From Ruegeria arenilitoris (GTDB lineage: Bacteria > Pseudomonadota > Alphaproteobacteria > Rhodobacterales > Rhodobacteraceae), in the NCBI RefSeq assembly GCF_013030985.1, contig NZ_WPYP01000001.1, forward strand, positions 372,001-436,000: DNA of 64,000 nt, in the 5' to 3' direction. Under the pieces are notes generated by a model. The model ran no database searches. It was not told the origin of the DNA and saw only the letters and a program-made list of their open reading frames with translations. Positions 54,147-63,025 of this stretch are shown here, piece by piece. The position numbers were made by a program, and so were the translations under genes. The first letter of the stretch is position 1; the number at the start of each line of letters is the position of its first letter.

Positions 54147-54638
54147 ATGCGGGTCGGATTATATCCCGGAACCTTTGATCCTATCACTTTGGGTCATATC
54201 GACATTATTCGCCGCGCCGCAGCGTTGGTGGATAGATTGGTTATCGGTGTCGCCATCAACCGCGACAAGGGACCGATGTTTAGTCTGGAAGAGCGCGTTG
54301 CCATGATCGAAGCGGAATGCGCGCATCTGTCCGAACAGACCGGAACCGAGATTGTTGCCCATCCGTTTGAAAACCTGCTGATCGATTGCGCCCGCGATGT
54401 GGGGGCGCAGATCATCGTGCGCGGGCTGCGGGCCGTCGCGGATTTCGAGTATGAATTCCAGATGGTTGGCATGAACCGCGTGCTGGACAACTCGATCGAG
54501 ACCGTGTTCCTGATGGCCGAGGCCCGGCATCAGGCCATCGCATCAAAACTGGTGAAAGAGATCGCGCGGCTGAACGGGGACGTGTCGAAATTCGTCACGC
54601 CCCGGGTCAATGACGCTCTGCGCGAAAAGTTAGGCTAA
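54147..54638 (+). CDS. coaD: Phosphopantetheine adenylyltransferase
   Basis: A 163-residue nucleotidyltransferase for the penultimate step of CoA synthesis. The HxGH-type motif is TFDPITLGHIDII and the second motif is 'ISSFVTPRV'-like (SKFVTPRVND). CAGGAGG precedes ATG 54147. The product makes dephospho-CoA from ATP and 4'-phosphopantetheine. The stop overlaps the end of the convergent gap gene by 9 bp. Confidence 0.95.
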   Translation: MRVGLYPGTFDPITLGHIDIIRRAAALVDRLVIGVAINRDKGPMFSLEERVAMIEAECAHLSEQTGTEIVAHPFENLLIDCARDVGAQIIVRGLRAVADFEYEFQMVGMNRVLDNSIETVFLMAEARHQAIASKLVKEIARLNGDVSKFVTPRVNDALREKLG

Positions 54639-55634
54639 GGCACCCATCGCGGCGGCTGTGTCCAGCATCCGGTTCGAGAAACCCCATTCGTTGTCGTACC
54701 AAGCCAGAACGCGGACCAGCGTGCCGTCAGTGACTTTGGTTTCCGCCAATGACACAGTCGAGCTGTGGGCATCGTGGTTGAAGTCCATTGACACCAAAGG
54801 GCGGTTTTCTGCAGCCAGAACGCCGGGAATTTTGGCAGCGGCGTCAACGAACAGCGCGTTTACCTCTTCCTCGGTGGTCGGGCGCGACACCTCGACCACC
54901 AGATCCACTACCGATACGTTCGGTGTGGGAACGCGGATCGCCTGACCGGTCAGTTTCCCCGCCAGTTGCGGCAGAACCAGCCCCACAGCGGCGGCGGCCC
55001 CGGTTGTGGTGGGGATCATCGACAACGCGGCGGCGCGCGACAGGTAAGGGTCCTTACCTGCGGTATCGTGAACCGGCTGGCTGGCGGTATAGGCGTGAAC
55101 GGTGGTCATGTTGCCGTGCACGATGCCCAGCCCTGCGTCCAGCGCGGCCGCCACAGGTGACAAGCAGTTTGTGGTACAGGAAGCGTTTGAAACCACGGTA
55201 TCCTCGGCGGTCAATTCTTGGTCATTTACGCCAAATACAACCGTCTTAACTGCGCCGTCACCGCGGGCAGGGGCAGAGATCAGTACTTTTTTCGAGCCGT
55301 TTTTCAGATGCCGTTCAGCGGCTTCGCGTGTGCGGAACACTCCGGTGCATTCCAGAACCACGTCGACATCCGACCAGTTCAGCGCCTCAGGGTCGCGTTC
55401 GCTGCTCAGCCGGATCGGGCCAGCGCCAACGTCCAGGCCTTCTTCGGTCAGCGTAACTTTGTTGGGATAGCGGCCATGTACACTGTCGAACTCAAACAGA
55501 TGCGCGTTCATTTCTGGCTTGGCCAGATCGTTGATCGCAACGATTTCCACGTCCGTTCGCCCGGTCTCCATCACTGCGCGCAAAACGCCGCGTCCGATCC
55601 GCCCGAATCCGTTGATTGCCAGCTTGAGTGTCAT
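54630..55634 (-). CDS. gap: Glyceraldehyde-3-phosphate dehydrogenase, NAD-type paralogue
   Basis: A 334-residue type I GAPDH. The catalytic Cys is in SNASCTTNC with the His of 'VHAYTASQ'; the Rossmann loop has INDLAKPEMN, keeping the Asp that favours NAD+. It carries a GTTAGCGCTAAC palindrome 33 bp upstream of its ATG. With the second gap gene 0.3 kb upstream, these are divergent paralogues rather than a recent duplication. Which one works in glycolysis or gluconeogenesis is not decided by sequence alone. Confidence 0.94.
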   Translation of the reverse strand: MTLKLAINGFGRIGRGVLRAVMETGRTDVEIVAINDLAKPEMNAHLFEFDSVHGRYPNKVTLTEEGLDVGAGPIRLSSERDPEALNWSDVDVVLECTGVFRTREAAERHLKNGSKKVLISAPARGDGAVKTVVFGVNDQELTAEDTVVSNASCTTNCLSPVAAALDAGLGIVHGNMTTVHAYTASQPVHDTAGKDPYLSRAAALSMIPTTTGAAAAVGLVLPQLAGKLTGQAIRVPTPNVSVVDLVVEVSRPTTEEEVNALFVDAAAKIPGVLAAENRPLVSMDFNHDAHSSTVSLAETKVTDGTLVRVLAWYDNEWGFSNRMLDTAAAMGALA

Positions 55635-55666
55635 TTTCTGCTCCGTCCGAATTTCGGCTAAGTAAG

Positions 55667-55678
55667 GTTAGCGCTAAC
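55667..55678. promoter_or_regulatory. GTTAGCGCTAAC operator upstream of gap
   Basis: A perfect 12-bp palindrome 33 bp before the ATG of the gap gene at 54630-55634. It resembles, from memory, the LacI-family CceR/GluR motif of Rhodobacterales central carbon genes. Related sites precede the second gap gene. Confidence 0.65.
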
Positions 55679-55715
55679 ATCATCAGATCAGCGGAAATGT
55701 CAAGCAAAACCTCAG

Positions 55716-55859
55716 TCAGCGCCAGATGGCGACCCAGTCCAGAAAGGCGTAGAGTTTTTTTCCGAGGAAGATCAGATGCTCGGGACCAAAGAATGCATAA
55801 TCAACAATGATCGCGCCAAGGATCATGAGGCCGAGCCAGATAGCGATTTGATTGGTCAT
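55716..55859 (-). CDS. 47-residue membrane microprotein between the two gap genes
   Basis: Too short for most gene finders. It reads MTNQIAIWLGLMILGAI... with one TM helix (residues ~5-25), then 'GPEHLIFLGKKLYAFLDW' and VAIWR. It lies between the two gap genes on the same strand; I recall similar short proteins at this place in other Rhodobacteraceae, which would argue against chance. Ribosome site weak (GGGGCC). Function unknown. Confidence 0.75.
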   Translation of the reverse strand: MTNQIAIWLGLMILGAIIVDYAFFGPEHLIFLGKKLYAFLDWVAIWR

Positions 55860-55877
55860 TGCGGCCCCGAACGAAAA

Positions 55878-55904
55878 TGCCCGCCCAGATAACCTGAGCG
55901 GGCA
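55878..55904 (-). terminator. Weak hairpin after the second gap gene
   Basis: TGCCCGC and GCGGGCA form a 7-bp stem around a 13-base loop with TTTT following on the minus strand, 27 bp after the gap stop. Confidence 0.45.
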
Positions 55905-55930
55905 AAGAGGTTCAAGATTTCGAAACGGTC

Positions 55931-56932
55931 TTAGTTAAGGTGACCCATGGCAACGGCCACGTCGGCCATACGGACCGAGAAGCCCCATTCATTGTCATAC
56001 CAGGCCAGAACGCGAACCAGACGGCCATCGACAACACGGGTCTGATCCGGTGCGAAGATCGAGCTTTCCTCGGTGTGGTTGAAATCGGTCGAGACAAGCG
56101 GTGCGGGCTCGTAGCCCAGAACGCGCTGCATCGGGCCTTGCGCGGCTTCGCGCACGATCTCGTTAACCTCGTCTACGGTCACCTCGCGCGAGGCACGGAA
56201 GGTCAGGTCAACGGCCGAGACGTTCGGGGTGGGAACGCGGATCGCCGAGCCATCCAGACGGCCTTTCAGGTTCGGCAGTACCTCACCCAGAGCCTTGGCG
56301 GCACCGGTCGAGGTCGGGATCATCGACATCGCCGCAGCGCGGGCGCGGTACAGGTCGCTGTGACGACGGTCCAGCGTCGGCTGATCACCGGTATAGGCGT
56401 GGATCGTGGTCATGATGCCGTTTTCGATGCCGATACCTTCGTCCAGTACCTTGGCAAGCGGAGCAAGGCAGTTCGTGGTGCAGGACCCATTCGAAACCAT
56501 GTTGTCGTTTGCGGTCAGAGTCTTGTGGTTCACTCCGAACACGATGGTCTTGTCGACATTCTTGCCGGGTGCGGACAGCAGAACCTTGCTGGCGCCACGC
56601 TCAAGGTGAGTCTTGGCTTTCAGACCGTCGTTGAATTTGCCGGTGCATTCGAGAACGACGTCGCAGCCTTCCCAGTCCAGCTCGTTCATGTCGTAGGTCG
56701 AGAACATCTCCATCGGGCCGCGGCCCAGATCCATGGTGTTGCCATTGATCGCGATGTCGCGGGGAAAACGGCCATGAACGCTGTCATATTTCAGCAGATG
56801 CGCGGTTGTTTCCAGCGGGCCGGTCGCGTTGACCTTGATCACTTCGATGTCGTTACGGCCCGACGCGGCGATGTGCGACAGGGTGCAGCGGCCGATGCGG
56901 CCAAAACCATTGATACCGACCTTGATGGTCAT
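55931..56932 (-). CDS. gap: Glyceraldehyde-3-phosphate dehydrogenase, paralogue with altered cofactor loop
   Basis: A 333-residue GAPDH with catalytic NGSCTTNC and TIHAYTGDQ. The cofactor loop reads VIKVNATGPLE: the Asp that normally follows Asn in NAD-specific enzymes is replaced by Ala, which could relax specificity towards NADP+. It is preceded by three GTTAGCGC-type half-palindromes (57020-57062). The region between it and the other gap gene contains only the microprotein. Confidence 0.94.
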   Translation of the reverse strand: MTIKVGINGFGRIGRCTLSHIAASGRNDIEVIKVNATGPLETTAHLLKYDSVHGRFPRDIAINGNTMDLGRGPMEMFSTYDMNELDWEGCDVVLECTGKFNDGLKAKTHLERGASKVLLSAPGKNVDKTIVFGVNHKTLTANDNMVSNGSCTTNCLAPLAKVLDEGIGIENGIMTTIHAYTGDQPTLDRRHSDLYRARAAAMSMIPTSTGAAKALGEVLPNLKGRLDGSAIRVPTPNVSAVDLTFRASREVTVDEVNEIVREAAQGPMQRVLGYEPAPLVSTDFNHTEESSIFAPDQTRVVDGRLVRVLAWYDNEWGFSVRMADVAVAMGHLN

Positions 56933-57019
56933 GTGACGTCTCCAAATGCGCTTGCTTTGCAGGCCATATAGCGGCGATTACTGAATCTCAAAAGAGTAAA
57001 ATCGGCATATTTTTAAGGT

Positions 57020-57050
57020 GTTAGCGCAAACCTCATGAGATTGCGCTAAC
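57020..57050. promoter_or_regulatory. Paired CceR-like operator upstream of gap
   Basis: GTTAGCGCAA-ACCTCATGAGA-TTGCGCTAAC: two degenerate copies (57020-57031 and 57039-57050) of the GTTAGCGCTAAC palindrome in inverted order, with perfect 10-bp outer arms. They lie 88-118 bp upstream of the gap ATG in the spacer divergent from the DUF808 gene. Confidence 0.65.
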
Positions 57051-57062
57051 GCTTGCGCTAGC
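57051..57062. promoter_or_regulatory. Third CceR-like site
   Basis: GCTTGCGCTAGC, a weaker match abutting the paired sites. Together they may form a cooperative operator. Confidence 0.45.
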
Positions 57063-57113
57063 TGTGGGATCGGGTAGGGTCCGGGTGCGGCAGAATACAG
57101 GAAAGGATGCGCG

Positions 57114-58085
57114 ATGAGCGGTCTGTTGGCCCTTTTGGATGATGTGGCGGGGATCGCCAAGGTCGCGGCGTCCTCGGTGGATGACGTGGTGGCCGCGGCG
57201 GGCAAGGCAGGGGCCAAGACGGCGGGTGTGATCATCGACGACGCGGCAGTCACACCGAAATACGTTCAAGGGTTTGCGCCGGCGCGTGAGTTGCCGATCA
57301 TCTGGCGCATTGCGCGGGGCTCGGTATTCAACAAGATAGTGCTGCTGCTTCCGGTCGCTTTGCTGCTGGCCAATTTTGCGCCGTGGCTGATCACGCCCTT
57401 ACTGATGTTGGGCGGGTCGTATTTGTGTTTCGAGGGGGCCGAGAAGATATTCCACGTCCTGTTTCCGCATGGCAGCCACGCCATCGAAGAAGACATGAAC
57501 GTGCGCGATCCCGGTCATCTGGAGGAACAGAAGGTCAGGGGTGCCATCAAGACCGATTTTATCCTGTCGGCTGAAATCATGACCATTGCACTTGCGGCCA
57601 TTGAAGCTCCGAATCTGTGGATGCAGGCAGCGACGCTGGCGGTTGTGGGGATTGGTGTCACAGTTGCGGTTTATGGATCGGTCGCGCTGATCGTGAAGAT
57701 GGATGACGTGGGCCTGTACCTGGCGCAGAACGCGCCGACGCCTATTGGGCGCGGATTGGGGCGCGGTTTGGTCAAGGCGATGCCGGGCGTGTTGAAGACC
57801 CTGTCGATCGTTGGGACTGCAGCGATGCTGTGGGTCGGCGGATCGATTGTCATTCACGGGATGGAAGTTCTGGGCTTTGGCTGGCTGGGCCATCACATCC
57901 ACGACTGGGCCTATGCGATTGGGCATTCAGTTTCCGAGCAGTGGGTGGGTGCTGTGGAATGGATTTCCAAAGCCGCGATGGACGGAATGTTTGGACTCGC
58001 CTGGGGACTTGTTTTGATCCCAATTGCGACCAAGGTGATCGGGCCGTTGCTAAACTCAAAGTCGAAAGAGACTAAGACGCATTGA
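57114..58085 (+). CDS. DUF808 inner-membrane protein
   Basis: A 323-residue protein of the DUF808 (YedI) family with several TM segments (ILLPVALLLANFAPWLITPLL-type near residue 82, 'LAAIEAPNLWMQAATLAVVGIG', C-terminal LAWGLVLIPIATKV). The conserved N-terminal GLLALLDDVAGIAKVAASSVDD is diagnostic. GGAAAGG lies upstream of ATG 57114. Function unknown for the family. It is followed by a small hypothetical gene. Confidence 0.9.
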   Translation: MSGLLALLDDVAGIAKVAASSVDDVVAAAGKAGAKTAGVIIDDAAVTPKYVQGFAPARELPIIWRIARGSVFNKIVLLLPVALLLANFAPWLITPLLMLGGSYLCFEGAEKIFHVLFPHGSHAIEEDMNVRDPGHLEEQKVRGAIKTDFILSAEIMTIALAAIEAPNLWMQAATLAVVGIGVTVAVYGSVALIVKMDDVGLYLAQNAPTPIGRGLGRGLVKAMPGVLKTLSIVGTAAMLWVGGSIVIHGMEVLGFGWLGHHIHDWAYAIGHSVSEQWVGAVEWISKAAMDGMFGLAWGLVLIPIATKVIGPLLNSKSKETKTH

Positions 58086-58097
58086 GCGGAGTATAAA

Positions 58098-58529
58098 TTG
58101 GGAGCATCAGACGAACCTCGTAAGGCAATCCTCAGAATTTTATCTGAGCCGGGAAAACCGCAAATGGGTATTTCGTCAGCAACCGGGAGCAGCTTGTCCC
58201 CGGCTCTGTCATTGTTGGGTAGTGCATTTAGCGAAGCAGCCGACATAATGCCTTTCAAGGCAGATGAGCTATTTGGTTTCTTGCATTTCCGCCTTCATAC
58301 CGCGCATCAGGCAAAGAAACGCAGCCGATGGTCTCTTGGCCGGGTTTACAATCGCTTCAGCGGGCAGTCCGCTGAGTATATTCCGCTTTCTGGAACACAG
58401 CTTATTCAGACGTTTTCAGCGGCAGGCATTCAGGCGCCTGATTTCATCGTGATCAGAGGCAGATACGAATTGCGTCTGGACTATGCTCAGCAAGCATACG
58501 ACGCTTTGAAAAAACAGATCGAAGTATAG
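58098..58529 (+). CDS. Hypothetical protein, TTG start
   Basis: A 143-residue soluble protein with no motif I recognise. TTG 58098 is favoured by GGAG 6 nt upstream; it begins 13 bp after the DUF808 stop, so the two are likely cotranscribed. The middle is basic (HQAKKRSRWSLGRVYNRF), followed by 'FIVIRGRYELRLDYAQQAYDALKKQ'. Composition is plausible for a real gene. Confidence 0.6.
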   Translation: MGASDEPRKAILRILSEPGKPQMGISSATGSSLSPALSLLGSAFSEAADIMPFKADELFGFLHFRLHTAHQAKKRSRWSLGRVYNRFSGQSAEYIPLSGTQLIQTFSAAGIQAPDFIVIRGRYELRLDYAQQAYDALKKQIEV

Positions 58530-58538
58530 GCAAACGGA

Positions 58539-58562
58539 AAAGGGCGGCCAAAGCCGCCCTTT
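58539..58562. terminator. Bidirectional terminator
   Basis: AAAGGGCGGC-CAAA-GCCGCCCTTT, a 10-bp perfect stem between the hypothetical gene and tkt, which converge here. Confidence 0.88.
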
Positions 58563-58583
58563 GCTTTATTCTTCGGTATTGGC

Positions 58584-60608
58584 TTACAGCCCCAGCAGTT
58601 CCTTGACTTTGGCAACCGTTGCCTCGGCGGTGATGCCGAAATGCTTGTAAAGCTCACCTGCCGGAGCGGAAGCGCCGAAGCTCGACATGCCGATGAAACC
58701 GGCCTTGGCTTCGCGGCCACGCTCACCCAGCAGCCAGCGGTCCCAGCCACCGGCGCGGACGGCGGCCTCGATACCGACACGTACGGCACCTGCAGGTAGA
58801 ACGCGCTTGCGGTAGGCTTCGTCCTGCTCGGCGAACAGTTCCATGCAGGGCATGGAGACAACGCGGGTACCAATGCCTTCGGCCTCGAGCATGGCCTTGG
58901 CTTCCATCGCCAGCGAAACTTCAGAGCCGGTGGCGATCAGGATGGCCTGACGCTTGCCCTCGGCTTCGGCCAGAACGTAAGCGCCCTGCGCAACAAGGTT
59001 CTTGGCCTTGTGCTGGGTCCGAACGGTCGGCACGCCCTGACGGGTCAGCGACAGGACCGAGGGGCTGTCCTTGAAGGTCAGCGCCAGTTCCCAGGCTTCG
59101 GCGGTTTCAACCGTGTCGGCGGGGCGGAACACATAGGTGTTCGGCGTTGCGCGCGAGATGGCCAGATGCTCGACCGGCTGGTGAGTCGGACCGTCTTCGC
59201 CCAGACCGATCGAGTCGTGGGTCATCACGAAGACCGACGGTACCTTCATCAGCGCTGCCAGACGCATGGACGGACGGGCATAGTCGGTGAAGGCCATGAA
59301 CGTACCGCCATAGGGGCGGATGCCGCCATGCAACGCCATGCCGTTCATCGCGGCGGCCATGCCGTGTTCACGGATACCGTAGTGAATGTAGCGACCCTTG
59401 CGGTTTTCCGGCAGGAATACGCCCATATCGGCCGATTTGGTGTTGTTCGATCCGGTCAGGTCAGCCGAGCCGCCAACGGTCTCGGTCATGATCGGGTTCA
59501 CAACGTTCAGAACCTTTTCCGACGAGGCACGGGTGGCCAGTTTCGGCTGATCTTCCGACATCTGCTTTTTGAACGCGCGGATGGCACCGGCCAGTTTCTT
59601 CGGCGCTTCGAACGCATAGGCGCGGTTGAACTCGGCCTGCTTGCGTTCGGACAGCTGCGCGAAACGCTCTTCCCATGCGGCGCGTTCGGCGGAACCGCGG
59701 GTGCCGATGGCCTCCCACGCGGATTTCACGTTGGCAGGGACTTCGAACGCGTCATGTGGCCAGCCGTAGCCGTCCTTGGCTGCCTTCAGTTGTTCCTGAT
59801 CCGTCAGCGCGCCGTGACCCTTCGAGGTGTCCTGCGCGGCGTGGCCAAGTGCAATGTGGCTTTCGCAGGCGATCATGGTCGGCTTGTTCGATTTTTTCGC
59901 CTGAGTGATCGCGGCGTCGATCGCCTTGGGATCGTGGCCGTCGATTTCGATCACATGCCAGCCCGAGGCCGCGAAACGGCGCACCTGATCAGTGCGGTCG
60001 GCCATATCGACAGTGCCGTCAATGGTGATGTTGTTGTTGTCCCAGAAGACGATCAGCTTGCTCAGCTCGTGACGACCCGCCAGCGTGATTGCTTCTTGGC
60101 TGACACCTTCCATCAGGCAACCGTCGCCCGCGATCACATAGGTATAGTGATCGACGACCTTCTTGCCGTAATGCGCGCGCTGAATTTCCTCGGCCATGGC
60201 AAAGCCCACAGCGTTCGAGATGCCCTGACCCAGCGGGCCGGTCGTGGTCTCGATCCCGTCAACCAGGAAATTCTCGGGGTGGCCTGCTGTCTTCGCACCC
60301 AGCTGGCGGAAGTTCTTGATCTCGTCCAGCGTGACGTCAGCATGACCCGTGAGATAGAGCAGCGAATAGATCAGCATCGAGCCATGACCCGCCGACAGGA
60401 TGAACCGGTCGCGGTCCGGCCAGTTCGGGGCCGAGGCATCGAATTTCAGGTGCTTTTCGAACAGCACGGTCGCGACATCGGCCATGCCCATCGGCATGCC
60501 GGAATGGCCGGAATTGGCGGCGGCGACGGCGTCAAGGGTCAGGGTGCGGATGGCCGCAGCTTTGTCCCAGTGTTCGGGGTTTGCATTGCGCAGCGCAGTC
60601 AGGTCCAC
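58584..60608 (-). CDS. tkt: Transketolase
   Basis: A 674-residue thiamine-diphosphate enzyme of the pentose phosphate pathway. The ThDP motif is [13 protein letters not shown]...NN; the PYR domain has [11 protein letters not shown] with the catalytic Glu, and the substrate His lies in [13 protein letters not shown] ([16 protein letters not shown]). It transfers two-carbon units between sugar phosphates, coupling to GAPDH and TIM encoded nearby. It is divergent from the coiled-coil/ZapA genes, an arrangement common in Rhodobacterales. Confidence 0.96.
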   Translation of the reverse strand: MDLTALRNANPEHWDKAAAIRTLTLDAVAAANSGHSGMPMGMADVATVLFEKHLKFDASAPNWPDRDRFILSAGHGSMLIYSLLYLTGHADVTLDEIKNFRQLGAKTAGHPENFLVDGIETTTGPLGQGISNAVGFAMAEEIQRAHYGKKVVDHYTYVIAGDGCLMEGVSQEAITLAGRHELSKLIVFWDNNNITIDGTVDMADRTDQVRRFAASGWHVIEIDGHDPKAIDAAITQAKKSNKPTMIACESHIALGHAAQDTSKGHGALTDQEQLKAAKDGYGWPHDAFEVPANVKSAWEAIGTRGSAERAAWEERFAQLSERKQAEFNRAYAFEAPKKLAGAIRAFKKQMSEDQPKLATRASSEKVLNVVNPIMTETVGGSADLTGSNNTKSADMGVFLPENRKGRYIHYGIREHGMAAAMNGMALHGGIRPYGGTFMAFTDYARPSMRLAALMKVPSVFVMTHDSIGLGEDGPTHQPVEHLAISRATPNTYVFRPADTVETAEAWELALTFKDSPSVLSLTRQGVPTVRTQHKAKNLVAQGAYVLAEAEGKRQAILIATGSEVSLAMEAKAMLEAEGIGTRVVSMPCMELFAEQDEAYRKRVLPAGAVRVGIEAAVRAGGWDRWLLGERGREAKAGFIGMSSFGASAPAGELYKHFGITAEATVAKVKELLGL

Positions 60609-60842
60609 GGGCGTTGTTCCTTTGGATTACAGGCAGATGCGCGCTCAATACCATCCGCCCCCCAAAGTGCAAGCAGAACCAAGCGTTCCGGCCAGGGTGT
60701 GGTTCAAGAAAGCGGCCCAAGTTGTTGAAAGCAAACAGTGGGTATTTTCCGTCTCGTTGGGTTAGACTGGGGCAAGACGCGGTTGGTGTTGATTCGGACA
60801 CAGCTGCGATACAAGGAACCTTGGTTAAGAGGTGGCAGGGGC

Positions 60843-61640
60843 ATGAGCCAGATCGAAGAACTACAGCGCCGTATCATTGCCGCAATGGATCGGATCGGAA
60901 CCGGCGTCGAAGCGCTGGGTGATGCGGCTCCGACCAGCGGTGGCGCGGATGACGCCCTGCGCGCGGAATTGGATGACGAACGCGTTGCAAATGCACAGTT
61001 GGAACAGCGTCTCAAAACACTGAAGGAACGCCACGAGCAGGAAGTCGACGCCATGCGCGCCGATATGGAGAGCCTGCGGACGGCGCCGGTGGAAGATCCC
61101 GAAAACGGCGCGTTGCGAGAGCAACTTGCTGCGGCGACGGCAAAGCTGGCCTCGGTTGAGGCTGCGCGTGCCGAACTGGCGGCGGCCAAAGCGGCGCTGG
61201 AAAACCAGGATGAGCTGGAGGCCTTGAAGGCTGAAAATGCGCAACTGGCTTCCGCTGTTAGCGCGGCGCAAGAGGTTGAGGCTGAAAATGCACGTCTTCG
61301 GTCTGAGCTGGCCGATAGCGAACGGGTGGCCGATTTGAGCGCCGAATTGGACATGCTGCGCGCAGAACGCGCCAGCCATGGGGCGGCGATGTCGCGTCTG
61401 GATGACGATCTGCAGCGGATGCGGAAGGCGAATGAGCAATTGCGCCAATCGGTGGACGAGTTGCGGGCCGCGGCCGAAGACGGCCTTCCCGACGCTGATC
61501 TTCTCAATCGCGCCACGGTGGCCGAGCTTGAGGCGACGCGCGCCGCGCAGGCTACCGATGCGGCCGAAGCGCACGCAGTCCTGGCCCGGTTGGAGCCGTT
61601 GCTGTCGCAGGCGAAACTGGCGGAAGGAGAGGTTGAATAA
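60843..61640 (+). CDS. Coiled-coil protein encoded before ZapA
   Basis: A 265-residue highly charged, Ala/Glu/Leu-rich protein predicted to be almost entirely coiled coil (residues ~35-245), with no signal peptide or TM. AAGAGG and AGGGGC precede ATG 60843. Its stop overlaps the zapA start (TAATG), implying coexpression with a division protein. It could be a ZapB-like division partner of ZapA, which is inferred from position and shape alone. Confidence 0.82.
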   Translation: MSQIEELQRRIIAAMDRIGTGVEALGDAAPTSGGADDALRAELDDERVANAQLEQRLKTLKERHEQEVDAMRADMESLRTAPVEDPENGALREQLAAATAKLASVEAARAELAAAKAALENQDELEALKAENAQLASAVSAAQEVEAENARLRSELADSERVADLSAELDMLRAERASHGAAMSRLDDDLQRMRKANEQLRQSVDELRAAAEDGLPDADLLNRATVAELEATRAAQATDAAEAHAVLARLEPLLSQAKLAEGEVE

Positions 61641-62035
61641 TGCCCGAAGTGACCATTCAAATCGGTGGGCGCGGCTTTGAAGTCTCGTGCCAGGAAGGTG
61701 AAGAGGCGTTTCTGCATTCTGCCGCCAAGATGCTGGATGACGAGGCGCAGGTTCTGTCCGATCAGATTGGCCGAATGCCGGAATCGCGGATGTTGCTGAT
61801 GGCCGGCCTGATGCTTGCCGACAAGGCAGCCGGGACGGATGAAAAGATACGTGCACTCGAAGCGAAACTGGCCGCCGTCGAGGAGGAGCTTTACGCGCTC
61901 AGAAACATGCCGCAACCGGAACCCGAACGGATCGAGGTGGCTGTGGTGCCGCCTTCGGTAACAGATACCCTGGCGGAACTGGCCGCGCGGGCGGAGGCCC
62001 TTGCATCCGTGATCGAGGAAAGGTCTGCCGAATGA
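61640..62035 (+). CDS. zapA: Cell division protein ZapA
   Basis: A 131-residue ZapA: N-terminal globular part (VTIQIGGRGFEVSC) and a long C-terminal coiled coil ('MAGLMLADKAAGTDEKIRALEAKLAAVEEELYAL' region) that tetramerises and bundles FtsZ filaments. It overlaps the coiled-coil gene by one base and the next gene by four (ATGA). Confidence 0.92.
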   Translation: MPEVTIQIGGRGFEVSCQEGEEAFLHSAAKMLDDEAQVLSDQIGRMPESRMLLMAGLMLADKAAGTDEKIRALEAKLAAVEEELYALRNMPQPEPERIEVAVVPPSVTDTLAELAARAEALASVIEERSAE

Positions 62036-62385
62036 ACTCCGTCAGAACTCTGACTTTTGCCGCGATGATGACGCTGCCAGCCGGATTGGCTGTGGCTGAA
62101 ATCGACATTCTGCCGGTGACATTTACCTGTGATAATGGGGTTCCGCTGGAGGTCGCCTATTTCAATGCGCCAGACGGGTCCAGTGCGGCGGCGATGATCG
62201 TCGACAATCAACTGGTCACGCTGCGGCAGGCCCAAAGCGGGTCCGGCATTCGCTACGAGTCTGCGGGAGAGGTGGGGACTTACATCCTGCGTTCCAAAGG
62301 TTGGGACGCCACAGTAAGCTTTCTGGCGGCAGGTTCGGATGCCGCCAGCGAGCAAGTCGTTCTTCAGAATTGCAGCAGCCGCTGA
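62032..62385 (+). CDS. Exported MliC/PliC-like lysozyme inhibitor
   Basis: A 117-residue protein with a signal peptide (TFAAMMTLPAGLAVA) and a MliC-like fold: VTFTCDNGVPLEVAYF, 'VTLRQAQSGSGIRYES' and a terminal Cys in LQNCSSR pairing with the first Cys. There is no lipobox, so it is more like the periplasmic PliC type that inhibits C-type lysozyme. It overlaps zapA by 4 bp, an unusual fusion of a defence-like gene to a division operon. Its stop abuts the convergent grxD stop. Confidence 0.82.
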   Translation: MNSVRTLTFAAMMTLPAGLAVAEIDILPVTFTCDNGVPLEVAYFNAPDGSSAAAMIVDNQLVTLRQAQSGSGIRYESAGEVGTYILRSKGWDATVSFLAAGSDAASEQVVLQNCSSR

Positions 62386-62748
62386 TCAGGCGTTTGCTTC
62401 GCGGATCTTGTCGGCGGCTTCCTTGTTGTAGCCGACACCGTTTTCGTCAAACAGAGTGTCCAGCTCGCCCGACAGGGTCATCTCGGTGATGATGTCGCAA
62501 CCGCCGACGAATTCGCCCTTGACGAAAAGCTGCGGCACGGTCGGCCAGTCGGAATAATCCTTGATGCCCTGACGCACTTCTTCATCGGCCAGAACGTTTA
62601 CATCGGTATAGTCCACACCCATGTAGTTCAGAACACCGGCCACGCGGGACGAGAACCCACACTGCGGCATTTCCTTGGTGCCTTTCATGTACAGCACCAC
62701 GTCGTTGGCTTTGACGGTTTCGTCGATCTGAGTTTTAACGTCGCTCAT
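62386..62748 (-). CDS. grxD: Monothiol glutaredoxin
   Basis: A 120-residue CGFS-type glutaredoxin ([28 protein letters not shown]). With BolA it forms [2Fe-2S]-bridged complexes used in cluster transfer and iron sensing. ATG 62748 has AGGAC upstream. It ends a tight operon: bolA, two small membrane proteins, grxD. Confidence 0.95.
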   Translation of the reverse strand: MSDVKTQIDETVKANDVVLYMKGTKEMPQCGFSSRVAGVLNYMGVDYTDVNVLADEEVRQGIKDYSDWPTVPQLFVKGEFVGGCDIITEMTLSGELDTLFDENGVGYNKEAADKIREANA

Positions 62749-63025
62749 CTTGCTTGTCCTTTTCACCCGTATCCGGGGCGGTCGTTTCATTCTGTGACGG
62801 GTCAGAGGTCCATCCTTCTTCCTCCAACCGTCGGTGTTCGGCTTGCGCCAGAGCCAGCGGATCCAGCCCGTATCTTTCGATGCCGCCAACCTTGCTGATT
62901 TTGTCCGGGTCCGGACGCATGTCGGCGAGGTTACGTTTTCTGTTCCGCTTCACATAGGCTTCGATCAGAGCGGCGGCAACTATCAATGTTGCGATAGTAC
63001 AAATGCCGACCAGCCAATTGCTCAT
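62735..63025 (-). CDS. Single-TM protein of the bolA-grxD operon
   Basis: A 96-residue protein: N-terminal TM ([19 protein letters not shown]), then a basic stretch ([15 protein letters not shown]) and an acidic tail rich in Glu/Asp/Thr. Its end overlaps the grxD start by 14 bp, and its start overlaps the preceding gene by 4 bp. Unknown family. Confidence 0.75.
   Translation of the reverse strand: MSNWLVGICTIATLIVAAALIEAYVKRNRKRNLADMRPDPDKISKVGGIERYGLDPLALAQAEHRRLEEEGWTSDPSQNETTAPDTGEKDKQDERR

Noticed and set aside
59010..60728. 572-codon frame antisense to tkt
   Set aside because: Same reason: transketolase on the other strand is certain.
62036..62385. 6S RNA downstream of zapA
   Set aside because: In many proteobacteria ssrS follows zapA, but here zapA overlaps the next CDS, leaving no room.
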